Below are positions 1 through 5,963 of a stretch of DNA of 7,090 nt, piece after piece. The notes below the pieces were generated by a model. That model worked only from the letters and a program-made list of their open reading frames with translations. It had not been told where the DNA came from and made no database searches. The translations under genes were made by a program, and so were the position numbers. Origin of the DNA: Paracoccaceae bacterium (GTDB taxonomy: Bacteria; Pseudomonadota; Alphaproteobacteria; Rhodobacterales; Rhodobacteraceae); contig SKWJ01000311.1 of NCBI GenBank assembly GCA_007128995.1, forward strand, positions 1 to 7,090. Direction: 5' to 3'. Position 1 is the first letter of the stretch. Every line of letters begins with the position of its first letter.

Positions 1-87
1 CCGACAATTTTAACTTTTTATTAATTTTTGGAATAATGTTCGGCGCTATGGGCGGGAAAATGTTCTGCCGGGCGCTGCCATGTTTGT

Positions 88-131
88 ACTGAAAACGCCC
101 GACAGTGATTCTGAAATCGCTTGTTTTCAGT
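88..131. repeat. Nested inverted repeat, 9-bp outer and about 6-bp inner stem
   Basis: ACTGAAAAC at 88-96 is perfectly complementary to GTTTTCAGT at 123-131. Inside the 26-base loop a second hairpin can form: 105-110 pairs with 115-120 (one G:T wobble) around the loop CTGA. This could be an RNA structure at the end of the leftward dehydratase transcript, or a protein-binding site. No U-run follows on either strand, so a classical intrinsic terminator is not supported. Confidence 0.4.
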
Positions 132-198
132 CGACCCCCCCGACAACTCGCCTTCAGTGGCGGCCCGTGGCTGCAGGCAACCGCAGGACACTCACCCG

Positions 199-236
199 TG
201 CAGGCGATGCATCTCACGCGCTGCAAGCAGCCTGCA
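199..236. repeat. 7-bp inverted repeat just past the dehydratase stop codon
   Basis: TGCAGGC at 199-205 is complementary to GCCTGCA at 230-236, with a small GCTG/CAGC hairpin inside the loop. A second copy of TGCAGGC lies at 172-178, so the right arm could pair with either copy. It sits about 30 bases beyond the leftward stop codon, where a 3'-end structure would be expected, but no U-run follows, so any terminator role is only a guess. Confidence 0.3.
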
Positions 237-266
237 TCCAACCCATCACACGCTGGGACTAAACAC

Positions 267-2048
267 CTAGTGGCTGTCGCGCGGCAAATCGTGGCGAATA
301 CGCTGATAGGCTGTCGCAAGCTCCAGACAGCCACCTTCCGCCAGTTGCCCCACATGTGCACGGTAAATTTCCTGCCAAGGCGTCTGGTGTCGCAACTCGG
401 GGGGGCTCCAGCTTGCGCGGCGAGCCTGCCACTCTGCGTCCTCTACAAGCGCATCCATCCGCGCGGTGTTCAGGTCCAGCCGCACAGGGTCACCCGTCTG
501 CAGCAGTGCCAGACCACCGCCCACAGCCGCCTCGGGGGAGGCATTCAGAATTGACGGGGATTCGGATGTGCCCGATTGCCGCCCATCACACACCGTAGGC
601 AACTGGCTCACACCTGCCCGGATCAGTGCATCAGGGGGCTGCATGTTCACCACCTCGGCCGAACCCGGATACCCCACGCAGCCGACATTGCGGATGAACA
701 GAATCGTCGCCTCGTCAATGTTCAGCGCAGGATCATTGATCCGTTCGTGATAATCCTCTGGCCCCTCGAAGACCACCGCGCGGGCTTCGAAGATCCCCTC
801 TTTGCCCGGCTGTGACAGAAAACGAGTGCGGAAATCGTCCGAGATGACGCTGGTTTTCATCAACGCGCTGTCAAAGAGGTTGCCCGTCAGCACCTTGAAC
901 CCTGCCGCGGGGCGCAACGGATCTGCAACCGTGCGGATCACATCACGATCGAGGCTTTCCAGGCCTTCCAGCGTCTGGCCCATTGATCGACCGCTTGCGG
1001 TCAGCGCGTCGGGATGAATGTGTCCCGCTTTGAGTAACTCTCCCATCACGGCAGGCACACCCCCGGCACGATAGAAGCTCTCTCCCAGATAAGCACCAGC
1101 AGGCTGCATGTTGACCAGAAGCGGGATCTCGAGGCCATGTGTTTGCCAGTCGCTGACATGAAGGTCCACACCAGCATGTCGTGCAATGGCCTGCAGGTGC
1201 GGCGGCGCGTTCGTGGAGCCCCCAATAGCCGAATTGACGATGATCGCATTCTCGAATGCTGCGCGCGTGAGAATGTCAGAGGGTTTCAGATCCTCTTCCA
1301 CCATCGCGACGATGCGGCGCCCGGTTTCATAGGCCATGGACATGCGTTCGCGGAACGGCGCAGGGATGGCTGACGCCCCTGTCAGGGTCATTCCAAGCGC
1401 TTCTGCCATGGCGTTCATCGTACTTGCCGTGCCCATTGTGTTGCAATGACCAAGGCTTGGCGCCGAAGAGCAGACCCGCTCCATGAATTCCTCATAGTCG
1501 ATCTTGCCTTCTGCAAGCAATCTGCGGCTTTCCCAGATAATCGTGCCAGAGCCGGTCCGCTTGCCCTTCCACCATCCGTCAAGCATCGGTCCGCCATTAA
1601 GTGCAATTGCCGGCAGATCAACCGTTGCAGCCCCCATCAGCATCGCCGGCGTGGTCTTGTCGCAGCCAGTGGTCAACACCACCCCGTCCAGAGGATACCC
1701 ATGCAGAACCTCAACAAGGCTGAGATAGGCCAGGTTCCGGTCAAGCGCGGCGGTGGGCCGCTTGCCCGTTTCCTGAATTGGATGGACAGGGAACTCCATC
1801 GGGATACCCCCTGCATCGCGGATGCCCGCCTTGATCCGGTCAACCAGAAAGACATGAATCTTGTTACACGGGGCAAGATCGCTTCCCGTCTGGGCTATTC
1901 CAATGACAGGGCGTCCACCTTGCAACTCTGCGCGCGTATATTCCTGGTTCAGATAGCGTTCCAGATAGAGGGCAGTCATCCCAGGATTGTTGGGATTATC
2001 GAACCATTCCTGTGAACGGTATTTGCGACGCGCGCGTGTGTCAGACAT
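267..2048 (-). CDS. IlvD/Edd-family sugar-acid dehydratase (D-xylonate/L-arabinonate dehydratase type)
   Basis: Predicted to remove water from a sugar acid to give a 2-keto-3-deoxy acid, as D-xylonate and L-arabinonate dehydratases do in cytosolic pentose catabolism. The 593-residue length matches that subgroup. The [2Fe-2S] ligands known for the family are present: C61 (PCNK), C129 (GCDKT) and C202 (GHCNTMGTAS). D130-K131 is the usual metal/carbamylated-lysine pair. The C-terminal domain carries SGTSES (492-497), which holds the catalytic serine, then SPSILNASPEAA. The C-terminus (TPWQEIYRAH, ending LPRDSH) resembles, from memory, Caulobacter XylD. The start is well supported by GGAGGT at 2054-2059, five bases upstream. 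Odd points: NVGCVG (454-459) and VCDGRQ (486-491), where relatives usually have GAGPIG and GDGRQ, adding two cysteines near the active site. The family is near certain, the substrate is not. It is divergent from the demethylation genes. Confidence 0.93.
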   Translation of the reverse strand: MSDTRARRKYRSQEWFDNPNNPGMTALYLERYLNQEYTRAELQGGRPVIGIAQTGSDLAPCNKIHVFLVDRIKAGIRDAGGIPMEFPVHPIQETGKRPTAALDRNLAYLSLVEVLHGYPLDGVVLTTGCDKTTPAMLMGAATVDLPAIALNGGPMLDGWWKGKRTGSGTIIWESRRLLAEGKIDYEEFMERVCSSAPSLGHCNTMGTASTMNAMAEALGMTLTGASAIPAPFRERMSMAYETGRRIVAMVEEDLKPSDILTRAAFENAIIVNSAIGGSTNAPPHLQAIARHAGVDLHVSDWQTHGLEIPLLVNMQPAGAYLGESFYRAGGVPAVMGELLKAGHIHPDALTASGRSMGQTLEGLESLDRDVIRTVADPLRPAAGFKVLTGNLFDSALMKTSVISDDFRTRFLSQPGKEGIFEARAVVFEGPEDYHERINDPALNIDEATILFIRNVGCVGYPGSAEVVNMQPPDALIRAGVSQLPTVCDGRQSGTSESPSILNASPEAAVGGGLALLQTGDPVRLDLNTARMDALVEDAEWQARRASWSPPELRHQTPWQEIYRAHVGQLAEGGCLELATAYQRIRHDLPRDSH

Positions 2049-2053
2049 GTGTG

Positions 2054-2059
2054 ACCTCC
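2054..2059 (-). promoter_or_regulatory. Strong Shine-Dalgarno site of the dehydratase gene
   Basis: On the minus strand this reads GGAGGT and sits five bases before the ATG at 2048. It is the best ribosome binding site in the window and fixes the dehydratase start. Confidence 0.85.
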
Positions 2060-2068
2060 AATCCCGAA

Positions 2069-2087
2069 ACCCGGGTCCTGTCTAGAC
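2069..2087. promoter_or_regulatory. Two adjacent 8-bp palindromes upstream of the dehydratase
   Basis: ACCCGGGT (2069-2076) and GTCTAGAC (2080-2087) are both perfect palindromes, separated by three bases. They lie in what would be the 5' leader or core promoter of the leftward dehydratase gene, so a repressor binding there could block it. No regulator gene is in the window to connect with them, and palindromes this short can arise by chance. Confidence 0.3.
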
Positions 2088-2160
2088 GCGGAATCACAAC
2101 TTTACCATCCTGTGCGGCACATCAAAAGCCAGCGCAGCAGATACCGGATCGTCCCTAAGT

Positions 2161-2173
2161 GACCTGATAGGTC
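2161..2173. promoter_or_regulatory. Candidate operator, 5-3-5 inverted repeat
   Basis: GACCT-GAT-AGGTC is a perfect inverted repeat with a three-base centre, near the middle of the 263-base region between the divergent genes. Its size and layout suit a dimeric helix-turn-helix regulator such as a GntR/FadR-type protein, though its bases do not match a consensus I know. It lies seven bases upstream of a TTGACA box on the + strand, where a bound protein could affect rightward transcription. The role is inferred from position and symmetry only. Confidence 0.4.
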
Positions 2174-2180
2174 TACCCCC

Positions 2181-2186
2181 TTGACA
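2181..2186 (+). promoter_or_regulatory. Possible -35 box (TTGACA) of the rightward genes
   Basis: A perfect TTGACA lies about 125 bases upstream of the small membrane-protein gene and just after the candidate operator. A 16-18 base spacer leads to GC-rich sequence with no recognisable -10 hexamer, so this is a half-supported promoter. It may need an activator or may be chance. Confidence 0.3.
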
Positions 2187-2311
2187 CAAAGCTATCACCG
2201 TCCGGCAAGCGCCAAAAATTGGTGTGTCAGCAAGTCCATCCGAAAGCCCCAAGGAACCAGCGCCCGGCTAATGCGTTGACCGGGAGGTCGCTTCAATTGC
2301 AAGGAAACATC

Positions 2312-2497
2312 ATGGACACGCTTCCTCTTATCGCACTTCTGTCGCTATTCACGCTCGCCTGTGTCTTTCTGTTCGCCCGGATCAGCAAACGTAAGGTGGA
2401 GCGTCGGCGTCACGATCCGGATGTTCCAAAATCATCTCTGGCAACTGATTCCAAAGGAAAAAGCGCGGTTGAAGCGCTGGATGATAAAACCAGTTGA
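2312..2497 (+). CDS. Small single-pass membrane protein, unknown function
   Basis: A 61-residue protein that I do not recognise as a named family. Residues 4-22 (from LPLIALLSLFT to VFLFA) form one hydrophobic segment long enough to cross the membrane. A strongly basic stretch (KRKVERRR) follows, then a polar, charged tail ending DDKTS. By the positive-inside rule the tail should lie in the cytoplasm. I chose the ATG at 2312 because AAGGAA at 2301-2306 is a fair ribosome binding site; an in-frame ATG at 2219 would add 31 unlikely residues. It is in the same direction as the demethylation operon but 167 bases upstream of it, so co-transcription is possible, not shown. It could be a membrane anchor, a small accessory subunit or a stand-alone small protein. 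A chance open frame is less likely given the clear membrane-segment pattern. Confidence 0.6.
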   Translation: MDTLPLIALLSLFTLACVFLFARISKRKVERRRHDPDVPKSSLATDSKGKSAVEALDDKTS

Positions 2498-2639
2498 CGC
2501 AAAGCGGTGTTCGCGCAGTCTGACGCAAGCCGGGGAACTAAGGCAATCCGATCTGAACACACTGAACCCGCGATGCCGCCTGTGCGTAAGAAAATGCCGC
2601 AATTGGGGAGGCGTCCCTGTGCAGGTGGCGTAGGTATGC

Positions 2640-2669
2640 GACATCTCATCGACTGGGGTGTCAGATGTC
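2640..2669 (+). promoter_or_regulatory. Inverted repeat covering the start codon of the flavoprotein gene
   Basis: GACATCT (2640-2646) pairs perfectly with AGATGTC (2663-2669), leaving a 16-base loop. The start codon (2665-2667) lies in the right arm, and the weak ribosome-binding stretch GGGG (2655-2658) lies in the loop. In mRNA this hairpin could hide the start codon and hold back translation. It could equally be a DNA operator or chance. Confidence 0.4.
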
Positions 2670-4701
2670 TCTTGATCCGTTGCTGCAACCATATCGCCTG
2701 AAACACCTGACCTTGCGCAACCGGATCATGACCACGGCGCATGAGCCGGCCTATCCTGAAGACGGAATGCCCAAGGACAGGTATCGCGCCTATCATGAAA
2801 CCCGCGCGAAAGCGGGTGTCGCGCTGACCATGACGGCAGGATCTGCAACCGTCTCGCGCAATTCGCCCCCGGTTTTCAACAATATCCTCGCCTACAAGGA
2901 CGAAGTCGTTCCTTGGCTGCGGCGCCTGACAGATGCCTGCCACGAACACGGCTGTGCGGTGATGATCCAGCTGACACATCTGGGGCGGCGGACGCATTGG
3001 GCGAAAGGTAACTGGCTGCCTGCGGTCAGCCCCAGCCATGCGCGCGAACCTGCCCATCGCGCATTTCCCAAACAGATCGAAGACTGGGACATTGCCCGCA
3101 TCATTTCTGATTACGCAGATGCAGCCGAACGAATGCAGGCCAGCGGCATGGACGGGATCGAGTTGCAGGCCTATGGCCATCTGATGGATCAGTTCTGGTC
3201 CCCGTTGACCAATAAGCTTGACGGGCCTTATGGGGGCGATCTGGACAACAGGTTACGCTTTACCTGGGATGTGCTCGACGCGATCCGGATGCGGGTCGGA
3301 AACGACTTCATTGTCGGGATTCGTTATACTGCGGATGAAACACTCGACGGGGGGATATCAGTCGCTGAGGGGCTGGAGATCTCGCGCAGGCTCGCGGCAA
3401 GCGGCAAGGTCGATTTTCTGAATGTCATCCGGGGCCATATCGATACCGATGCCGGACTGACGGACGTGATCCCGGTGCAAGGCATGCGATCTGCGCCACA
3501 TCTGGATTTTGCTGGCATGATCCGGGCCGAGACGGGTATGCCCACCTTTCATGCCGCGCGCATTCCCGATGTTGCCAGCGCGCGCCATGCCGTTGCCTCG
3601 GGCAAGCTGGATATGGTCGGGATGACACGCGCCCATATGGCAGATCCATTGATCGTGCAGAAGATCATCGAGGGCCGCGAGCATGACATTCGTCCCTGCG
3701 TCGGGGCAAATTACTGCCTTGACCGCATCTATGCTGCCGGGGATGCGCTGTGCCTGCACAACCCCGCGACCGGACGCGAACTGAGCATGCCCCACACACT
3801 GACGGAAGCGCCGCAACGCAAACGTGTCGTGATCATCGGCGCAGGGCCGGCAGGGGTCGAGGCCGCGCGCGTGGCCGCCGAACGTGGGCACGAGGTCACC
3901 GTCTTCGAAGCCCAGCCAGATCCCGGAGGACAGGTGCGTCTGACCGCGCAAAGCCCCCGTCGGCGCGAGATGCTCGGGATCATTGATTGGCGGATGGCAC
4001 AATGCGCCGCACGCGATGTGACTTTCCGGTTCAATACCTATGCCGAAGCGTCCGATATCACCGCCGAGAACCCCGATGTCGTCATCATCGCCACCGGAGG
4101 GCTGCCAGATACGGAAGTCTGCACCACTGGAAATGCGCATGTCGTGAGCGCCTGGGATATCATTGCAGGGGACGTGAAACCGGGATCGCGCGTACTGGTC
4201 TATGATGATGCAGGGGATCATGCCGGGCTTCAGGCAGCGGAAATCATCGCGTTATCCGGCGCATTTGTGGAAATCATGACACCAGATCGCAGCTTTGCGC
4301 CTGACGTCATGGCCATGAACCTCGTGCCCTATATGCGCAGCCTGCAGGCGTTGGACACGCGGTTCACCGTCACATATCGACTGCGCGATGTCCTGAAAAC
4401 AGGCAATATGCTGACGGCTGTCATCGGCACGGATTATTCTTCCCATACCGAATCCCGCACGTTTGATCAGGTTGTCGTCAACCACGGGACTGTGCCGCTC
4501 GATGATCTGTATTTTGATCTCAAACCCCTCTCATCGAACCTTGGGGAACTGGATCAGGATGCGTTCATCGCGGGTCATCCACAGCCCATAGGCCGAAACC
4601 CACAGGGCCGTTTCGCACTTTACCGGATTGGTGATGCGGTTGCGGCCCGCAACACCCACGCCGCGATATACGACGCATTGCGTCTGCTCAAGGATATCTG
4701 A
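2665..4701 (+). CDS. DgcA-like N-demethylating flavoprotein (dimethylglycine / N-methylproline demethylase type)
   Basis: Predicted cytosolic flavoprotein that oxidises an N-methyl group of a tertiary amine, releasing formaldehyde. The 678-residue layout matches the trimethylamine-dehydrogenase/DgcA family. Residues 1-340 or so form an Old-Yellow-Enzyme-type FMN barrel (LRNRIMTTAHEPAY; DQFWSPLTNK; GGDLDNRLRF). An Fe-S segment follows (C345, C351, C363), then a dinucleotide fold with GAGPAG (G392, G394, G397) and E415. The ending RNTHAAIYDALRLLKDI is very like DgcA. Oddities: the second cysteine of the usual CxxCxxC is A348. TMADH's covalent-FMN cysteine appears replaced by E27, so FMN is probably non-covalent. 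The barrel motif reads A-Y170-G-H172 where many relatives have His then Tyr. The gene precedes the Rieske oxygenase by 22 bases, so its substrate is probably that enzyme's product. The family call is firm; dimethylglycine versus N-methylproline or another amine is open. The electron acceptor is not visible here. Confidence 0.9.
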   Translation: MSLDPLLQPYRLKHLTLRNRIMTTAHEPAYPEDGMPKDRYRAYHETRAKAGVALTMTAGSATVSRNSPPVFNNILAYKDEVVPWLRRLTDACHEHGCAVMIQLTHLGRRTHWAKGNWLPAVSPSHAREPAHRAFPKQIEDWDIARIISDYADAAERMQASGMDGIELQAYGHLMDQFWSPLTNKLDGPYGGDLDNRLRFTWDVLDAIRMRVGNDFIVGIRYTADETLDGGISVAEGLEISRRLAASGKVDFLNVIRGHIDTDAGLTDVIPVQGMRSAPHLDFAGMIRAETGMPTFHAARIPDVASARHAVASGKLDMVGMTRAHMADPLIVQKIIEGREHDIRPCVGANYCLDRIYAAGDALCLHNPATGRELSMPHTLTEAPQRKRVVIIGAGPAGVEAARVAAERGHEVTVFEAQPDPGGQVRLTAQSPRRREMLGIIDWRMAQCAARDVTFRFNTYAEASDITAENPDVVIIATGGLPDTEVCTTGNAHVVSAWDIIAGDVKPGSRVLVYDDAGDHAGLQAAEIIALSGAFVEIMTPDRSFAPDVMAMNLVPYMRSLQALDTRFTVTYRLRDVLKTGNMLTAVIGTDYSSHTESRTFDQVVVNHGTVPLDDLYFDLKPLSSNLGELDQDAFIAGHPQPIGRNPQGRFALYRIGDAVAARNTHAAIYDALRLLKDI

Positions 4702-4723
4702 ACCCCTGCCAAGGTCTTTCCCG

Positions 4724-5959
4724 ATGATCAGCAATTCCGACCTTCTCTACCTGCTCATGTCCCGCAAACCATGGCATTCCCTGCCGCAGCCATTCTACAC
4801 AGACCCTGCTGTCTTTCAGGCGGATCTGCGCACGATCTGGCATCGCGACTGGATATTCGCCGCCCCGACTGCCGAACTGGCCAAGCCCGGCAGCTATATC
4901 ACGCTTGATATCGGGACAGCCTCGGTGATCGTCGTGCGTGGTGCCGATCGCATGGTGCGCGCATTTCACAATTCATGCCGTCACCGCGGCAGCCGGATCT
5001 GTTCCGCCCAGAAAGGCAACGCCCCGAAACTGGTCTGCCCCTATCATCAATGGACCTATGACCTTGACGGAAAACTTCTGTGGGCGCGCGAAATGGGGCC
5101 GGACTTCGACCCGAGCCAACACGGACTTGGACCTGTTCATTGTCGAGAGATTTCGGGCATGGTATTCATCTGTCTGGCTGATCACGCCCCCGACATGACA
5201 GAACTGCAGGCCGAGGCCGCACGCTATATCGGGCCACATGATCTGACAAATCTCAAGGTGGCCCACCAGTCCAGCATCGTCGAGAATGCCAATTGGAAAC
5301 TGGTTCTGGAAAACAACCGTGAGTGTTACCATTGTTCAGGCTCGCACCCTTCGCTTTGCGTGACCTTCCCTGATGACCCCAATCTGGTCGGCGCCGATGA
5401 CAGCACGACCAGCAATGCCGGGCGCGCCCATGTCCAGAGATGCGAAGCGGCAGGATTGCCCGCGAAATTTGTGATCGACCCGTCAGAGCGATGGCGCTTT
5501 GTCCGGATACCCTTTCTGGGCAAGGCGGTCAGCTACACGCTGGATGGCAAGGCGGCAGTGGCAAGACGCATCGGCCAGATCCCCTTTGATGATGCCGGAT
5601 CCTGCCTGTTTTTCCACTATCCGAATACCTGGAATCACTTCCTGTCGGATCAGGTCCTAACGTTCCGTGTTCTGCCCATTGGTCCACGACAGACCCAGGT
5701 GACAACAACCTGGCTGGTGCACAAGGATGCACAGGAAGGCGTCGATTACGATCTCCGCAGGCTGACAGAAGTGTGGATCAACACCAATGACGAGGATCGC
5801 CGCATCGTCGAGGAAAATCAGCGCGGCATCAACTCGCCTGCCTATTTGCCCGGTCCCTATAGTCGCGCGCAGGAAGGGGGCGTCAACCAGTTCGTCGACT
5901 GGTATTGCCGTGCGCTGCACAGCGCCTTGCTGGGACCTGACCGGATCGCGGCGGAGTAG
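4724..5959 (+). CDS. Rieske non-haem iron oxygenase, quaternary-ammonium demethylase (GbcA/Stc2-like)
   Basis: Predicted terminal oxygenase that hydroxylates an N-methyl of a betaine-type substrate, so that formaldehyde and a tertiary amine leave. The 411-residue length fits the family. The Rieske [2Fe-2S] motif is complete: C85-x-H87 and C105-x2-H108 (CRHRG...CPYHQW). The mononuclear-iron site shows NNRECYHCSGSHP with H203 and H208, and D358 is the likely third ligand (EDRRIVEENQ). The bridging position holds E200, where most Rieske oxygenases have Asp; carnitine monooxygenase CntA also has Glu. The N-terminus (SLPQPFYTDPAVF, then IWHRDWIFA) and C-terminal PGPYS resemble stachydrine and glycine betaine demethylases. 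The start at 4724 is chosen for AAGG at 4711-4714; a Met at 4757 lacks such a site. The partner reductase follows four bases after the stop. Substrate options are proline betaine, hydroxyproline betaine, glycine betaine, carnitine-like or other N-methylated compounds. Confidence 0.9.
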   Translation: MISNSDLLYLLMSRKPWHSLPQPFYTDPAVFQADLRTIWHRDWIFAAPTAELAKPGSYITLDIGTASVIVVRGADRMVRAFHNSCRHRGSRICSAQKGNAPKLVCPYHQWTYDLDGKLLWAREMGPDFDPSQHGLGPVHCREISGMVFICLADHAPDMTELQAEAARYIGPHDLTNLKVAHQSSIVENANWKLVLENNRECYHCSGSHPSLCVTFPDDPNLVGADDSTTSNAGRAHVQRCEAAGLPAKFVIDPSERWRFVRIPFLGKAVSYTLDGKAAVARRIGQIPFDDAGSCLFFHYPNTWNHFLSDQVLTFRVLPIGPRQTQVTTTWLVHKDAQEGVDYDLRRLTEVWINTNDEDRRIVEENQRGINSPAYLPGPYSRAQEGGVNQFVDWYCRALHSALLGPDRIAAE

Positions 5960-5963
5960 GCAC

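Larger units (their letters stand above)
1..266. other. Non-coding region downstream of the dehydratase gene
   Basis: No convincing gene is seen here. The first 50 or so bases are clearly AT-rich, with runs of T on the + strand, unlike the GC-rich remainder; this could be promoter or upstream DNA of a gene outside the window, though no clear -35/-10 pair is visible. Bases 88-131 and 199-236 hold inverted repeats, described separately. The short open frames across the stretch have no ribosome binding site and no protein-like composition. As the neighbouring gene reads leftward, this stretch is its 3' flank and may hold its transcription end, but no stem followed by a U-run in the leftward direction was found. 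Confidence 0.5.

Noticed and set aside
1..50. AT-rich stretch considered as a leftward or rightward promoter
   Set aside because: No convincing -35/-10 pair on either strand and no gene in the window for it to serve.
126..142. C-rich run in the left flank
   Set aside because: Too short and isolated to assign a role.
80..262. Short plus-strand open frame in the left non-coding region
   Set aside because: No ribosome binding site, low-complexity composition and overlap with inverted repeats.
1446..2015. Plus-strand open frame of 189 codons inside the dehydratase
   Set aside because: It lies opposite the conserved N-terminal cysteines of the dehydratase and its own translation has no recognisable domain.
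2410..3180. Long minus-strand open frame (256 codons) opposite the flavoprotein start and small gene
   Set aside because: It overlaps a strongly supported gene, has no family-like motifs and is the usual antisense shadow of GC-rich coding DNA.
3358..4221. Minus-strand open frame of 287 codons inside the flavoprotein gene
   Set aside because: Antisense shadow; the + strand shows clear FMN, Fe-S and dinucleotide-binding motifs over the same bases.
4628..4723. N-terminal extension of the Rieske oxygenase gene
   Set aside because: It overlaps the end of the flavoprotein gene; homology-like sequence begins only after the ATG at 4724.
5787..5963. N-terminal extension of the reductase gene
   Set aside because: It overlaps the Rieske gene in another frame, and the extra 59 residues do not resemble the family; the ATG at 5964 has a good ribosome binding site.
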